Source: Couchioplanes caeruleus (GTDB lineage: Bacteria; Actinomycetota; Actinomycetes; Mycobacteriales; Micromonosporaceae). From it: 64,000 bases of DNA. Under the pieces are notes generated by a model that saw only the letters and a list, made by a program, of their open reading frames with translations, was not told the DNA's origin and ran no database searches. Of the stretch, positions 44,627 to 52,986 are shown in pieces (position 1 is the stretch's first letter; each line of letters starts with the position of its first letter). The position numbers and the translations under genes were made by a program. The DNA lies in assembly GCF_003751945.1 (NCBI RefSeq), contig NZ_RJKL01000001.1, positions 6,820,001-6,884,000 of the forward strand, read 5' to 3'.

Positions 44627-45840
44627 GCACGCTCCGCGCGGCCGGTGAGCAGCAGCATCGAGAGCGCGGCCACGGCGAATCCCAGGACGGCCGCGCCCAT
44701 CGGCACGCCCAGGCCCGGGTCGCCCAGGCCGGCGAGCGGCGCGGCGAGCGCGGCGATCACCGACTGGATGCCGCCCATCACCGCCGCCGCCGTGCCGGCC
44801 CGGTCGGGGTGCCGGTCCAGGGCCAGCGCGGTCGCGTTCGGCATCACCATGCCGATCACGCCGACCACCACGAACAGGCCCGCGCCGAGCGCCACGAGCG
44901 AGCCGAGCATGGCGCCCGCGAGCACGGCGACGCCGGCCAGCGCCTGAGTGGCCAGTGCCGTCGTCAGCAGCCCACGGGGCGCGACGCGGTCCAGGAGTCG
45001 GCCGTTAGCCTGGCTCAGCGCGATCAGGGCGCACGCGTTCACCCCGAACAGGACACTGTAGAGCGTCGGCGAGATGCCGTACCCGTCCTGGAAGACGAAC
45101 GACGAGCCGGAGATGTAGCTGAACAGGGCCGCGAAGGCGAAGGACTGGGCGAGCGTGTAGCCCACGTACCCCCGGTCGGCGATCAGCGTGCGGGCCGTGC
45201 GGACCGTATCCATCGGGCCACCGGGGCTGCGCCGCTCGACCGGCAGCGTCTCCGGCATGTGCGCGGCCAGCAGGGCCGTCAGCAGGGCGGCGATGATGCC
45301 CAGCGTGACGAAGATGCCATGCCACGACGTGACCTTCAGCACCGCGCTGCCCAGCAGCGGCGCCGCGATGGGAGCCACGCCGAAGATCAGGGTGAGCCGG
45401 GAGAAGAACTTCGCCGCCTCCACCCCGGAATACAGGTCCCGGACGATGGCCCGGGCCACCACCACGCCGACGCCGCCGGCGAAGCCCTGCAAGAACCGGG
45501 CGCCCGCCAGCAGCGGCGCGCTCGGGGCGAGGGCGCAGAGCAGGGAGAAGATCGCGTACGCGCCCACGCCGACCAGCATCGGCCGGCGCCGCCCCCACCG
45601 GTCGCTGAGCGGGCCGCAGACGAGCTGCCCCAGGGCCAGCCCGATCAGGCAGGTGGTGAGCGACAACTGCACCTCGGCCGGCGCGACCCGGAGGTCCTCG
45701 GCCACGGCCGGGAATGCGGGCAGGTACATGTCCAGCGACAACGGCCCGATCGCCGTGACCAGCCCGAGCATGACCACCAGCAGGGGACCGTGCGGCGCGC
45801 GTACGGCGTCGGCGGTCGGGGCGGTGGGCTGGGAAGACAC
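44623..45840 (-). CDS. Bcr/CflA-type MFS drug exporter
   Basis: The 405-residue protein has twelve membrane helices and Bcr/CflA hallmarks: SLDMYLPAFPAVAEDL at helix 1, GPLSDRWGRRRPMLVG in loop 2-3, and RFLQGFAGGVGVVVARAIVRD in helices 4-5. The family exports bicyclomycin, chloramphenicol and sulfonamides; the substrate here is unknown. The GTG start (SSQPTAPTADAVRAPHGP) is chosen because a -10 box, TATCGT, lies 6 bases upstream (45852-45847); an upstream in-frame ATG adds a Pro-rich stretch unlike the family. It interrupts the aro block and is divergent from aroC. Confidence 0.88.
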   Translation of the reverse strand: MSSQPTAPTADAVRAPHGPLLVVMLGLVTAIGPLSLDMYLPAFPAVAEDLRVAPAEVQLSLTTCLIGLALGQLVCGPLSDRWGRRRPMLVGVGAYAIFSLLCALAPSAPLLAGARFLQGFAGGVGVVVARAIVRDLYSGVEAAKFFSRLTLIFGVAPIAAPLLGSAVLKVTSWHGIFVTLGIIAALLTALLAAHMPETLPVERRSPGGPMDTVRTARTLIADRGYVGYTLAQSFAFAALFSYISGSSFVFQDGYGISPTLYSVLFGVNACALIALSQANGRLLDRVAPRGLLTTALATQALAGVAVLAGAMLGSLVALGAGLFVVVGVIGMVMPNATALALDRHPDRAGTAAAVMGGIQSVIAALAAPLAGLGDPGLGVPMGAAVLGFAVAALSMLLLTGRAERA

Positions 45841-45948
45841 CCGTGGACGATACCTCTGACCTTTCGGCGGCGGGTGCCCGTCGCCCGGTGGGCGGGACGG
45901 CGGCGGGCTGACGGCGGGCCGCGGGCGCCACATGCCAGACTGTGACCC
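45841..45948. promoter_or_regulatory. Divergent leaderless promoters of the drug exporter and aroC
   Basis: On the minus strand TATCGT (45852-45847) lies 6 bases before the exporter GTG. On the plus strand CAGACT (45936-45941) lies 7 bases before the aroC GTG. Neither start has a Shine-Dalgarno. Confidence 0.45.
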
Positions 45949-47127
45949 GTGTTGCGCTGGCTAACCGCAGGGGAATCGCACGGTCCGGCGCTCGTCGCCC
46001 TGATGGAGGGCGTGCCCGCCGGTGTGCGGGTGACGAGCGACGACATCGGCCGTGATCTCGCGCGCCGCCGTCTCGGATACGGGCGGGGCGCGCGGATGTC
46101 GTTCGAGAGGGACGAGGTCGAGATCGTCGGCGGCATCCGCCACGGCGTGACCCTCGGTAGCCCCGTGGCCATCCGCGTCGGTAACTCCGAATGGCCGAAG
46201 TGGCAGACGGTGATGGCCGCCGACCCCGTCGACCCGGAGGAGCTGGCGGCCCAGGCGCGCAACGCCCCGCTGACCCGGCCCCGCCCCGGCCACGCCGACC
46301 TGGCCGGCATGCAGAAGTACGGGCACACCGACGCCCGCCCGATCCTGGAGCGCGCCAGCGCCCGGGAGACCGCGGCCCGCGTCGCCGTCGGCGTGGTGGC
46401 CAAGGCCCTGATCCGGCAGGCGCTGGGCATCGACGTCGTCTCGCACGTGATCGAGCTCGGCTCGGTCGCCGCGAAGGCGGGGCTGATCCCCACGCCGGAG
46501 GACGCCGAGCGCATCGACGCCGACCCGCTGCGCTGCCTCGACCCCGAGGCGAGCGCGCGCATGGTGGCCGAGGTGGATGCGGCGAAGAAGGACGCGGACA
46601 CCCTCGGTGGCATCGTCGAGGTGCTGGCTTACGGCGTACCCCCGGGTCTGGGGTCGCATGTGCAGTGGGACCGCAAGCTGGACGCCCGGCTGGCCGCCGC
46701 GCTGATGTCCATCCAGTCGGTGAAGGGCGTGGAGATCGGCGACGGCTTCACCCAGGCCCGCTCGCGGGGCTCGGTGGCGCACGACGAGATCGTGCCGACG
46801 CCGGAGGGCGTCAAGCGGATCACCGACCGGGCGGGCGGCCTGGAGGGCGGCATCACCAACGGCGAGGGCCTGCGGGTCCGCGCCGCGCTCAAGCCGATCT
46901 CCTCGCTCAACCGGGCACTGCAGACCGTGGACGTCACCACGGGGGAACCCGCCACGGCGATCAACCAGCGCTCGGACGTCTGCGCGGTGCCGGCCGGCGC
47001 GGTGGTGGCCGAGGCGATGGTGGCGCTGGTGCTAGCCGAGGCCGCGACCGAGAAGTTCGGCGGCGACTCGGTGGCCGAGATCCGCCGCAACCTGGCCGGA
47101 TACGTCGACAGTCTGCTGATCCGCTGA
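45949..47127 (+). CDS. aroC: Chorismate synthase
   Basis: AroC converts 5-enolpyruvylshikimate-3-phosphate to chorismate with reduced FMN. The 392-residue product has the first signature [39 protein letters not shown], the second signature [22 protein letters not shown] and the third signature [17 protein letters not shown]. The length is normal for actinobacteria. The GTG start directly precedes the family sequence. The stop overlaps the aroK start by one base (TGATG), so the two are coupled. Confidence 0.96.
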   Translation: MLRWLTAGESHGPALVALMEGVPAGVRVTSDDIGRDLARRRLGYGRGARMSFERDEVEIVGGIRHGVTLGSPVAIRVGNSEWPKWQTVMAADPVDPEELAAQARNAPLTRPRPGHADLAGMQKYGHTDARPILERASARETAARVAVGVVAKALIRQALGIDVVSHVIELGSVAAKAGLIPTPEDAERIDADPLRCLDPEASARMVAEVDAAKKDADTLGGIVEVLAYGVPPGLGSHVQWDRKLDARLAAALMSIQSVKGVEIGDGFTQARSRGSVAHDEIVPTPEGVKRITDRAGGLEGGITNGEGLRVRAALKPISSLNRALQTVDVTTGEPATAINQRSDVCAVPAGAVVAEAMVALVLAEAATEKFGGDSVAEIRRNLAGYVDSLLIR

Positions 47128-47633
47128 TGGCGCCGGTGGCCGTCGTGGTCGGCCCGCCCGGCGCCGGCAAGACGACCGTGGGCGAGGCCGTCGCCGCGCT
47201 GCTCGGCGTCGCGTTCGCGGACACCGATCATCTGGTCGCGCAGCGGGCCGGCAAGGCCATCCCGGAGATCTTCTTCGACGACGGCGAGGACGAGTTCCGC
47301 CGGCTCGAACGCGAGACGATCGCCGCCGAGCTCGCCTCCTTCGACGGCGTGCTGGCGCTGGGCGGCGGTGCCGTGCTCGACCCCGGCACCCGTGACGCCC
47401 TGCGGGCCCAGCGGGTGGTCTTCCTGACCGTCGAGCTGTCCGACGCGGTGAAGCGGGTGGGGCTCGGCGCCGGGCGCCCGTTGCTGAGCGTCAATCCGCG
47501 GGCGACGCTGAAGTACCTCATGGAGCAGCGCCGCCCGCTGTACGAGTCGGTGGCCACGCACACGGTGAAGACCGACGGACGCGCTCCCGATGAGCTCGCC
47601 GCCGAGATCGCGGCGCTGGTCAGGGCCGGCTAG
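47127..47633 (+). CDS. aroK: Shikimate kinase
   Basis: AroK phosphorylates shikimate at O3. The 168-residue protein has the P-loop [15 protein letters not shown] (about residues 9-23), [18 protein letters not shown] with the substrate-binding Asp and Arg, FRRLERETI, and [15 protein letters not shown], followed by the lid [10 protein letters not shown]. The length is normal. It is coupled to aroC. Its last 14 bases overlap the end of the convergent RHH-ClpN gene. Confidence 0.94.
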   Translation: MAPVAVVVGPPGAGKTTVGEAVAALLGVAFADTDHLVAQRAGKAIPEIFFDDGEDEFRRLERETIAAELASFDGVLALGGGAVLDPGTRDALRAQRVVFLTVELSDAVKRVGLGAGRPLLSVNPRATLKYLMEQRRPLYESVATHTVKTDGRAPDELAAEIAALVRAG

Positions 47634-48330
47634 CCTCCAGCGCCTCGATCCGCCGGATCAGGGGCGCCAGTTCCGCGCGTACGGCGGTCAGCAGGCCCGC
47701 CGTCGCCGCCGGTGTCGGCGCGCTCGCGCGCAGATGGGCATAGCCGGCCATCGCGGCGGCCACCGCGCGCCGGGTCGCGCGGGCGTCGGCGCCCCGGTCG
47801 CCCAGCACGCGCCCGGCCAGCCCGTCCGGCTCGGCGGACAGACCGACGAGCAGGTGCTCACACCCGACGTAGTTGTGTCCCATGCTCGTCGCCTCGGTGA
47901 CGGCCAGCTCGACCGCATTGGCGGCGGGGGAGCTGAACCGCAGTCCCTCGCCCTCGCCGCCGGGTTCGGCGCCGTCGGGCACGGTGATCGAGGCGGGGTC
48001 GATCTCCATCGCGCCGAGGATCTGCAGGGCCATGTTGCCGCCCTCCGCGAGCATCCCGTGCAACAGGTGGCCGCTGGTCACCGCCGAGGCTGCGGTGTCC
48101 CGGGCCCGCTCGGTGGCCAGGGAGAGCACGGCCACGGTCCGCGGGGTGAAGTGCGGAAGCCGGCTCGCGAGCTGCGCCGGGTCGAGGTCGCTCAGCACGG
48201 TCTGCCGGATGGCGGTGATGCGGCGTACGGCCTGCTCCAGGGCCCGCTGGCAGATGGCCGACACCGGCACGCCGGCCTCGCGGACCGCGTCGGCGAGGCT
48301 GTCGGGCAGATACACGTTGATTTTCGGCAT
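47620..48330 (-). CDS. RHH-ClpN fusion: ribbon-helix-helix domain plus Clp N-terminal repeat domain
   Basis: The 236-residue protein begins with a ribbon-helix-helix DNA-binding segment ([19 protein letters not shown], then [12 protein letters not shown]; residues 2-45). It continues with two Clp N-domain repeats (about 70-205: [31 protein letters not shown]; then [26 protein letters not shown]). Clp N-domains bind adaptor or substrate proteins on ClpA/ClpC; no ATPase domain is present. A coiled C-terminal end follows. The gene is inserted between aroK and aroB on the opposite strand. The ATG is chosen because the RHH starts there and an inverted-repeat operator lies just upstream. The function is probably regulatory. 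Confidence 0.8.
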   Translation of the reverse strand: MPKINVYLPDSLADAVREAGVPVSAICQRALEQAVRRITAIRQTVLSDLDPAQLASRLPHFTPRTVAVLSLATERARDTAASAVTSGHLLHGMLAEGGNMALQILGAMEIDPASITVPDGAEPGGEGEGLRFSSPAANAVELAVTEATSMGHNYVGCEHLLVGLSAEPDGLAGRVLGDRGADARATRRAVAAAMAGYAHLRASAPTPAATAGLLTAVRAELAPLIRRIEALEASRP

Positions 48331-48339
48331 GGTTCTAGG

Positions 48340-48372
48340 TAACCCCACTAGGGGTTAGCTGTCTATAACCCC
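48340..48372 (-). promoter_or_regulatory. TAACCCC inverted-repeat operator of the RHH-ClpN gene
   Basis: TAACCCC (48340-48346) and GGGGTTA (48351-48357) form a perfect 18-bp palindrome with 4-base centre, nine bases before the RHH-ClpN start. A third direct copy TAACCCC sits at 48366-48372. Arrays of short half-sites like these are what RHH dimers bind. The array also lies 28 bases before the aroB start, so both genes could be affected. Confidence 0.6.
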
Positions 48373-48385
48373 AAGCGGCCGTCAC

Positions 48386-48391
48386 TACGCT
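48386..48391 (+). promoter_or_regulatory. -10 box for a leaderless aroB mRNA
   Basis: TACGCT lies 8 bases before the aroB ATG and no ribosome-binding site is visible. Confidence 0.4.
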
Positions 48392-48399
48392 CGACACCG

Positions 48400-49476
48400 A
48401 TGGACGAGATGACCCGCATTTCCGTGTCCGGCGACCGGCCCTACGACGTGCTCGTCGGGCGTGACCTGCTCGACGAATTGCCCGGGCTGATCGACGGTGC
48501 CGTCCGCGCCGCGATCCTCTACGCCGCGCCGTTGAAGCAGCGCGCCGAGGCGGTCGCCGAGGTGCTCCGGCGGGCCGGCGTACGCCCCCTGCCGATCGAG
48601 GTGCCCGACGCCGAGGCCGGCAAGAGCATCGAGGTCGCCGCCCGCTGCTGGGACGAGCTCGGGGCGGCCGGCTTCACGCGTACGGACGTGGTGCTGGGCG
48701 TCGGCGGGGGAGCGGTGACGGACCTCGCCGGGTTCGTGGCCGCCGGCTGGCTGCGCGGGGTGCGGTGGGTGCCGGTCTCGTCGTCGCTGCTCGGCATGGT
48801 CGACGCGGCCGTCGGCGGCAAGACCGGCGTCAACATCGCCGCCGGCAAGAACCTGGTCGGCGCCTTCCACCCGCCCGCCGGCGTGCTGTGCGACCTCGGC
48901 CTGTTCGCCACGCTGCCCGCCGACGACCTGGTCGCCGGGCTCGCCGAGGTGGTCAAGTGCGGCTTCATCGCCGACCCCGTGATCCTCGACCTCATCGAGG
49001 CCGACCCCGCGGCCGCCGCCGACCCGGACAGTGGCGTCGTGCGCGAGCTGGTCGAGCGGGCGATCCGGGTGAAGGTCGACGTCGTCGGCGTCGACCTGCG
49101 CGAGTCCGGGCTGCGCGAGATCCTCAACTACGGCCACACCCTGGGGCACGCCATCGAGAAGCACGAGGCGTACGGCTGGAAGCACGGTCACGCGGTCGCC
49201 GTCGGCCTGGTCTACGCGGCCGAGCTGGGCCGCCTGACCGGCCGCCTCGACGACGCCACCGCGGCCCGGCACCGCTCGGTGCTGTCCCTGCTCGGCCTGC
49301 CGGTCTCGTACCGCGCCGACGCCTGGCCCGACCTGCTCGCCGCGATGCGCATCGACAAGAAGGCCCGCGCGGACACGCTGCGCTTCGTCGTGCTGGACGG
49401 CCTGGCCCGCCCCGGCATCCTCGCCGTCTCGGACGAGTCGGTGCTGGCGCACGCCTACGCGGCGGTCGCCTCATGA
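48400..49476 (+). CDS. aroB: 3-dehydroquinate synthase
   Basis: AroB converts DAHP to 3-dehydroquinate using NAD and a divalent metal. The 358-residue product has the NAD-binding [48 protein letters not shown], and metal ligands in the Glu of GLAEVVKCG and the His residues of [11 protein letters not shown] and [11 protein letters not shown]. The ATG is the first codon after a candidate leaderless promoter. The stop overlaps aroQ by four bases (ATGA). Confidence 0.95.
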   Translation: MDEMTRISVSGDRPYDVLVGRDLLDELPGLIDGAVRAAILYAAPLKQRAEAVAEVLRRAGVRPLPIEVPDAEAGKSIEVAARCWDELGAAGFTRTDVVLGVGGGAVTDLAGFVAAGWLRGVRWVPVSSSLLGMVDAAVGGKTGVNIAAGKNLVGAFHPPAGVLCDLGLFATLPADDLVAGLAEVVKCGFIADPVILDLIEADPAAAADPDSGVVRELVERAIRVKVDVVGVDLRESGLREILNYGHTLGHAIEKHEAYGWKHGHAVAVGLVYAAELGRLTGRLDDATAARHRSVLSLLGLPVSYRADAWPDLLAAMRIDKKARADTLRFVVLDGLARPGILAVSDESVLAHAYAAVAS

Positions 49477-49904
49477 CCCGCGCGTACGTGCTCAACGGCC
49501 CCAACCTCGGCCGGCTCGGCACCCGCCAGGTCGACGTGTACGGCCTGACGTCGTACGCCGGCCTCGTCACGCTGTGCGAGGAGACCGGCCGGGAGCTGGG
49601 CCTGGACGTCGTGGTCCGGCAGACCGACGCCGAGCACGAGATGCTGGGCTGGCTGCACGCCGCCGCGGACGAGCAGGCGCCGGTCGTGCTGAACCCGGGC
49701 GCGTGGTCGCACTACTCGTACGCGATCCGCGACGCCTGCGCCTTGCTGCGCGCCCCCCTGGTCGAGGTGCACATCTCCAACATCCACGCCCGCGAGGAGT
49801 TCCGGCACCACTCGGTCGTCTCCGCGGTGGCGACCGGGGTGATCGCGGGGCTCGGGGTGGACGGCTACCGGCTGGCCCTGCGCCACCTCGCCGGGCTGCT
49901 CTGA
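49473..49904 (+). CDS. aroQ: Type II 3-dehydroquinate dehydratase
   Basis: AroQ dehydrates 3-dehydroquinate to 3-dehydroshikimate by the type II (dodecameric) mechanism. The 143-residue product has [14 protein letters not shown] with the active-site Asn and Arg region, the catalytic Tyr in [27 protein letters not shown], and [19 protein letters not shown]. It is translationally coupled to aroB. With aroB, aroE, aroK and aroC it supplies five of the seven chorismate-pathway steps within 7.5 kb. Confidence 0.95.
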   Translation: MTRAYVLNGPNLGRLGTRQVDVYGLTSYAGLVTLCEETGRELGLDVVVRQTDAEHEMLGWLHAAADEQAPVVLNPGAWSHYSYAIRDACALLRAPLVEVHISNIHAREEFRHHSVVSAVATGVIAGLGVDGYRLALRHLAGLL

Positions 49905-49915
49905 CCCGATTCGCC

Positions 49916-49952
49916 GGGTGACCTGCCGCGCCGGTAAACTCCAGCGGTCACC
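49916..49952 (+). promoter_or_regulatory. efp promoter -10 within a GGTGACC/GGTCACC inverted repeat
   Basis: GGTGACC (49916-49922) and GGTCACC (49946-49952) are perfect inverted arms 23 bases apart, bracketing the -10-like TAAACT (49935-49940). This lies about 40 bases before the efp ATG. A regulator bound to both arms would cover the promoter. Confidence 0.4.
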
Positions 49953-49979
49953 TCTACGTTTTCAAGAACAAGGCAGGAC

Positions 49980-50537
49980 ATGGCTTCCACCAACGACCTG
50001 AAGAACGGCCTGGTGCTCAACCTCGACGGCGAGCTGTGGGCCGTGGTCGAGTTCCAGCACGTCAAGCCGGGCAAGGGTGGGGCGTTCGTGCGCACCACGC
50101 TCAAGAACGTCCTCTCCGGCAAGGTCGTGGACAAGACCTTCAACGCCGGCACCAAGGTCGAGACCGCCACCGTCGACAAGCGCACGATGCAGTATCTGTA
50201 CCAGGACGGCGAGGACTTCGTCTTCATGGACCTGGACACCTTCGACCAGATCACGGTGCCCGGCGGCACGGTCGGCGAGGCGGCCAACTACCTGCTCCCC
50301 GAGGCCGAGGCCACGGTGGCGACGCACGAGGGTGTGCCGCTCTACATCGAGCTGCCGACCAGCGTCTTCCTCGAGGTGACCTACACCGAGCCCGGCCTGC
50401 AGGGCGACCGCTCGACCGGCGGCACCAAGCCGGCCACCGTCGAGACCGGCGCGACCGTGCAGGTCCCCCTCTTCATCACCACCGGCGAGAAGATCAAGGT
50501 CGACACCCGCGACGGCCGTTACCTCGGCCGAAGCTGA
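49980..50537 (+). CDS. efp: Elongation factor P
   Basis: EF-P rescues ribosomes stalled at polyproline stretches. The 185-residue protein shows three beta-barrel domains, the tip loop [13 protein letters not shown] with Lys32 facing the peptidyl-transferase centre, and the C-terminal [16 protein letters not shown]. Many very Pro-rich proteins in this window (the 1374-residue protein, the kinase linker) would be expected to depend on it. The ATG follows AGGCAGGA. The stop overlaps the nusB start by one base (TGATG). Confidence 0.95.
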   Translation: MASTNDLKNGLVLNLDGELWAVVEFQHVKPGKGGAFVRTTLKNVLSGKVVDKTFNAGTKVETATVDKRTMQYLYQDGEDFVFMDLDTFDQITVPGGTVGEAANYLLPEAEATVATHEGVPLYIELPTSVFLEVTYTEPGLQGDRSTGGTKPATVETGATVQVPLFITTGEKIKVDTRDGRYLGRS

Positions 50538-50971
50538 TGGCCGAGGGCCCCAAGACGCAGATGCCTGCGCGCCGCAAGGCGCGCAAGCGCGCGCTCGACG
50601 TCCTCTACGAGGCCGACCTGCGCGACCTGCCGCCGAGCCAGGTGCTCACCACCTACCTGGACCGGATCGCCAAGCCCCGCCCGGAGCACCTGGACTACAC
50701 GATCGGCCTGGTGGAGGGCGTCGCCAAGCACCTCGACCGGATCGACGAGCTGATCGCCAGCTACGCCGAGGGCTGGACCCTGGAGCGCATGCCGGTGGTG
50801 GACCGCAACCTGGCCCGCATCGCCGTCTACGAGCTGCTCTACCTGCCGGAGATCGACGACCCGGTGGCCATCACCGAGGCGGTCGAGCTCGCGAAGCAGA
50901 TGTCGACCGACGACAGCCCCCGCTTCCTCAACGGCATCCTCGGCCGGATCGCCGAGTTCGCCACCCGGTAG
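50537..50971 (+). CDS. nusB: Transcription antitermination factor NusB
   Basis: NusB binds boxA with NusE (S10) to prevent termination in rRNA operons. The 144-residue protein begins with a basic segment and has ARKRALDVLYEADLRDLPP, then LVEGVAKHLDRIDELIASYAEGW, VDRNLARIAVYELLY, and the C-terminal AITEAVELAKQMSTDDSPRFLNGILGRIAEF, all typical NusB helices. It is coupled to efp, the normal actinobacterial arrangement. Confidence 0.95.
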   Translation: MAEGPKTQMPARRKARKRALDVLYEADLRDLPPSQVLTTYLDRIAKPRPEHLDYTIGLVEGVAKHLDRIDELIASYAEGWTLERMPVVDRNLARIAVYELLYLPEIDDPVAITEAVELAKQMSTDDSPRFLNGILGRIAEFATR

Positions 50972-50989
50972 TCGTGTTCACCGCAGCCT

Positions 50990-51240
50990 GCGCCACCGAC
51001 TTGGCGCAGGCTGCCGCGGTTGCGGCCGGGCTGGCGAACGAACCCGCCGACCTCGTCCGGATGGGCTCCGCGATGTCCTGGCTGTGGACCAGGGCGTCGA
51101 TCAGCGCGGAGCGGGCGGCTCCTCCGCGAGATGCGGATGACAACCTGGACGGCCCATACAGGCCGCCGAGGTCCGAGCAGACGGGCATGCGATGGTCGGC
51201 CGCGTGGTGAAGACCGACGGCGAGGCGCAGCCGCCGCACC
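50990..51240 (-). pseudogene. Possible remnant of a mycothiol-dependent DinB/maleylpyruvate isomerase-like gene
   Basis: A minus-strand frame without a good start contains ARSALIDALVHSQDIAEPI followed by an Ala-rich helix. Members of this group in actinobacteria carry a very similar LIDALVHxQDI helix. No N-terminal domain with metal-binding His residues is seen. The match is short and from memory, so this is a weak call. Confidence 0.3.
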
Positions 51241-51413
51241 GCGCCGACGTCGCAGTCCGTGACGGCCAGCGGATAGAGGGCCTGGCCGGCCTGTCGGCGC
51301 CGACAGGGGCAGCGTCGTCTTGAATCTCGACTGCGAGGACGTACGCAGTGTCATGGCTGCTGGGTCGTCATCGGGCATGGCGCCGTCGGAACGCGCGGTC
51401 TGAGGGCACGAAG

Positions 51414-51441
51414 AAGCCCGCATCGCAGGCGATGCGGGCTT
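51414..51441. terminator. Strong bidirectional terminator
   Basis: AGCCCGCATCG and CGATGCGGGCT form a perfect 11-bp stem around CAGG, extended by A-T pairs and flanked by AAGA and TTTC, so it has short A/U tracts on both sides. It can end transcription from nusB and from bldD. Confidence 0.85.
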
Positions 51442-51623
51442 TCGTGTGCCGGCCTGGCCACCATCCAGGTGACCGCCAGGCCGCCGCGGCCGAGCCGTTG
51501 GCGGGGTCGCGCCGGCGCCCTCGTGGGGGCGCGGCGGCGACGTCCGGGGCGCGAGCCATCGTCACAGCGGCGACGACGGCCGGCGAGGCCGGTGTGGCCG
51601 GCGAAGAAACCGCCGGCGGCGAG

Positions 51624-52112
51624 TCAGCTAGCGAAGAAGGCGCGCGGGTCGGCGACCAGGACGCCCGCCTCGGTGAGGCGCTCGATCAAGCCGGACGGCG
51701 AGATGTCGTACACGATCGCGAGCGCGCGCAGGTCGTCGGCGCGGATGGAGAGGACGCGGCCGTTGTAGTCGCCGCGCTGCTGCTGGATGGCCCGGGCGTA
51801 GCGCGCGACGTAGGCGAGGTCCTCGCCGGCCGCGTCGTACAGCTTCTCCAGGTCCAGCACGATCTTGTTGGTGGCCTCGAGCCGGACGCCGCTGCCGTCG
51901 GGCAGCAGTTCCGAGACGGGCACGCGGTAGAAGTCGGCCAGCTCGGCCAGGCGCGAGACGGTGACGGCGCGGTCGCCGCGCTCGTACGATCCCACCACCA
52001 CGGCCTTCCAGCGGCCGTTCGACTTCTCTTCCACACCCTGCAGGGAAAGGCCCTGCTGTTGGCGGATGGAGCGCAGGCGGGCGCCCAACGACTTGGCGTA
52101 CTCAGACGGCAT
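51624..52112 (-). CDS. bldD: BldD, c-di-GMP-responsive developmental regulator
   Basis: BldD represses sporulation genes in filamentous actinobacteria when bound to c-di-GMP. The 162-residue product is clearly BldD: an N-terminal XRE helix-turn-helix with SLGARLRSIRQQQGLSLQGVEEK and the diagnostic WKAVVVGSYERGDRAVTV, then a C-terminal domain with IQQQRGDYNGRVLSIR, in which the RGD and later acidic and Arg residues form the c-di-GMP site in Streptomyces. The ATG follows TTGGAG. A near-consensus BldD box lies 50 bases upstream, so it probably represses itself. Confidence 0.95.
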   Translation of the reverse strand: MPSEYAKSLGARLRSIRQQQGLSLQGVEEKSNGRWKAVVVGSYERGDRAVTVSRLAELADFYRVPVSELLPDGSGVRLEATNKIVLDLEKLYDAAGEDLAYVARYARAIQQQRGDYNGRVLSIRADDLRALAIVYDISPSGLIERLTEAGVLVADPRAFFAS

Positions 52113-52137
52113 TCGGACACTCCAAAACTGTGCTGGC

Positions 52138-52157
52138 CCGGGGGGTTCTTCCCCCGG
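52138..52157 (-). promoter_or_regulatory. Hairpin in the bldD leader
   Basis: CCGGGGG and CCCCCGG arms around a 6-base loop lie 26-45 bases upstream of the bldD start, between the BldD box and the ribosome-binding site. Confidence 0.4.
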
Positions 52158-52161
52158 ATCG

Positions 52162-52174
52162 CTACGCTGCGTGA
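52162..52174 (-). promoter_or_regulatory. BldD box upstream of bldD
   Basis: Read on the minus strand, TCACGCAGCGTAG matches the BldD consensus TNACNCWGNGTNA (recalled from Streptomyces work) at every defined position except the last. It starts 50 bases before the bldD ATG, a position fitting autorepression. A second palindrome, TCACCATGGTCA at 52280-52291, has similar half-sites with spacing shorter by one base. Confidence 0.55.
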
Positions 52175-52387
52175 CGGTACGGAGTTTGCCAGCCCTGGTC
52201 AAGTGTCGGTTGCCGATGAGTCGCTGAGCCAGGGAGAGAGTTGCCCGCATTCGTCCGTCTGGTCCGTGGGTCGGCCACGTCACCATGGTCATCGCCGCGC
52301 TCACTGGTAACGTAGCGTCAGCCATCGGGCGGCCCTTGATCGGGGTGCCCGCTGCGTCAGCAAATAAGCACAGACGTCCTTTAACGA

Positions 52388-52419
52388 CCCGTCCCGTGAG
52401 GCGGGGAAGGAGGTCCGCC
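52388..52419 (+). promoter_or_regulatory. PyrR-binding loop in the pyrR leader next to the ribosome-binding site
   Basis: TCCCGTGAGGC (52392-52402) matches the conserved PyrR RNA-binding loop UCCNGNGAGGY exactly, and CCCG/CGGG flank it as a stem. The Shine-Dalgarno GGAAGGAGG begins just three bases after the motif, and the start codon follows. This is the layout of the translational-repression element known for mycobacterial pyrR: PyrR with UMP binds the loop and hides the ribosome-binding site. The upstream 275 bases, shared with the divergent bldD gene, contain no gene. Confidence 0.75.
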
Positions 52420-52986
52420 GTGGCATACCCACGTGCCGACACAGGTTCCGCGAAGATCATTCTTTCGGGGTCCGACCTGCACCGGGTCGTCGACCGCATC
52501 GCCCATCAGATCCTCGAGAAGACGTCCGGGGCCACGGACACCGTGCTGCTCGGCATCCCGACCCGCGGCGTACCGCTGGCGCGCCGGCTCGCCTCCCGCA
52601 TCCACGCCTTCGAGGGCATCGACATTCCGGTCGGGGCGCTGGACATCACCCTCTACCGCGACGATCTGCGGCTGCACGCCACCCGGGCGCTCGGCAAGAC
52701 CGACATCCCGGGCGGCGGGCTCGACGGCCGCCGGGTGATCCTCGTCGACGACGTCCTGTTCTCCGGGCGTACGGTGCGCGCCGCGCTGGACGCCCTCAGC
52801 GACGTCGGGCGGCCGAGCTCGGTGCAGCTCGCCGTCCTGGTCGACCGGGGACACCGCGAGCTGCCGATCCGCGCCGACTACGTCGGCAAGAACATCCCGA
52901 CGGCCCTGGCCGAGACGGTACGGGTGTCGCTCGCCGAGACCGACGACGGCGTCGACGAGGTCCGGCTCTCCGGAGGCGCCGCATGA
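52420..52986 (+). CDS. pyrR: PyrR, bifunctional pyr-operon regulator / uracil phosphoribosyltransferase
   Basis: PyrR senses UMP/UTP and binds pyr mRNA; it also has weak uracil phosphoribosyltransferase activity. The 188-residue product has the RNA-contact and PRPP features: [25 protein letters not shown], the PRPP loop [18 protein letters not shown] and [24 protein letters not shown]. The GTG start follows GGAAGGAGG; an in-frame ATG far upstream lies in the bldD-pyrR spacer and lacks family sequence. The gene heads the pyr operon and overlaps pyrB by four bases. Confidence 0.94.
   Translation: MAYPRADTGSAKIILSGSDLHRVVDRIAHQILEKTSGATDTVLLGIPTRGVPLARRLASRIHAFEGIDIPVGALDITLYRDDLRLHATRALGKTDIPGGGLDGRRVILVDDVLFSGRTVRAALDALSDVGRPSSVQLAVLVDRGHRELPIRADYVGKNIPTALAETVRVSLAETDDGVDEVRLSGGAA

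Larger units (their letters stand above)
50972..51623. other. 652-base region between nusB and bldD with a possible decayed gene
   Basis: No intact gene is supported. On the minus strand around 50990-51240 a short frame reads SALIDALVHSQDIAEPI, which resembles the helix of DinB-like, mycothiol-dependent maleylpyruvate isomerase family proteins (LIDxLVHxQDI). Flanking parts do not continue convincingly, so it may be a decayed remnant. A strong terminator hairpin lies near 51428. The last 180 bases before bldD hold only GC-rich sequence. Confidence 0.4.

Noticed and set aside
50974..51262. Short plus-strand frames after nusB considered as small genes
   Set aside because: No ribosome-binding site, no similarity and poor codon bias; a decayed minus-strand gene explains the interval better.
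51348..52310. Plus-strand frame antisense to bldD
   Set aside because: It is opposite an unmistakable bldD gene and passes through the strong terminator near 51428.
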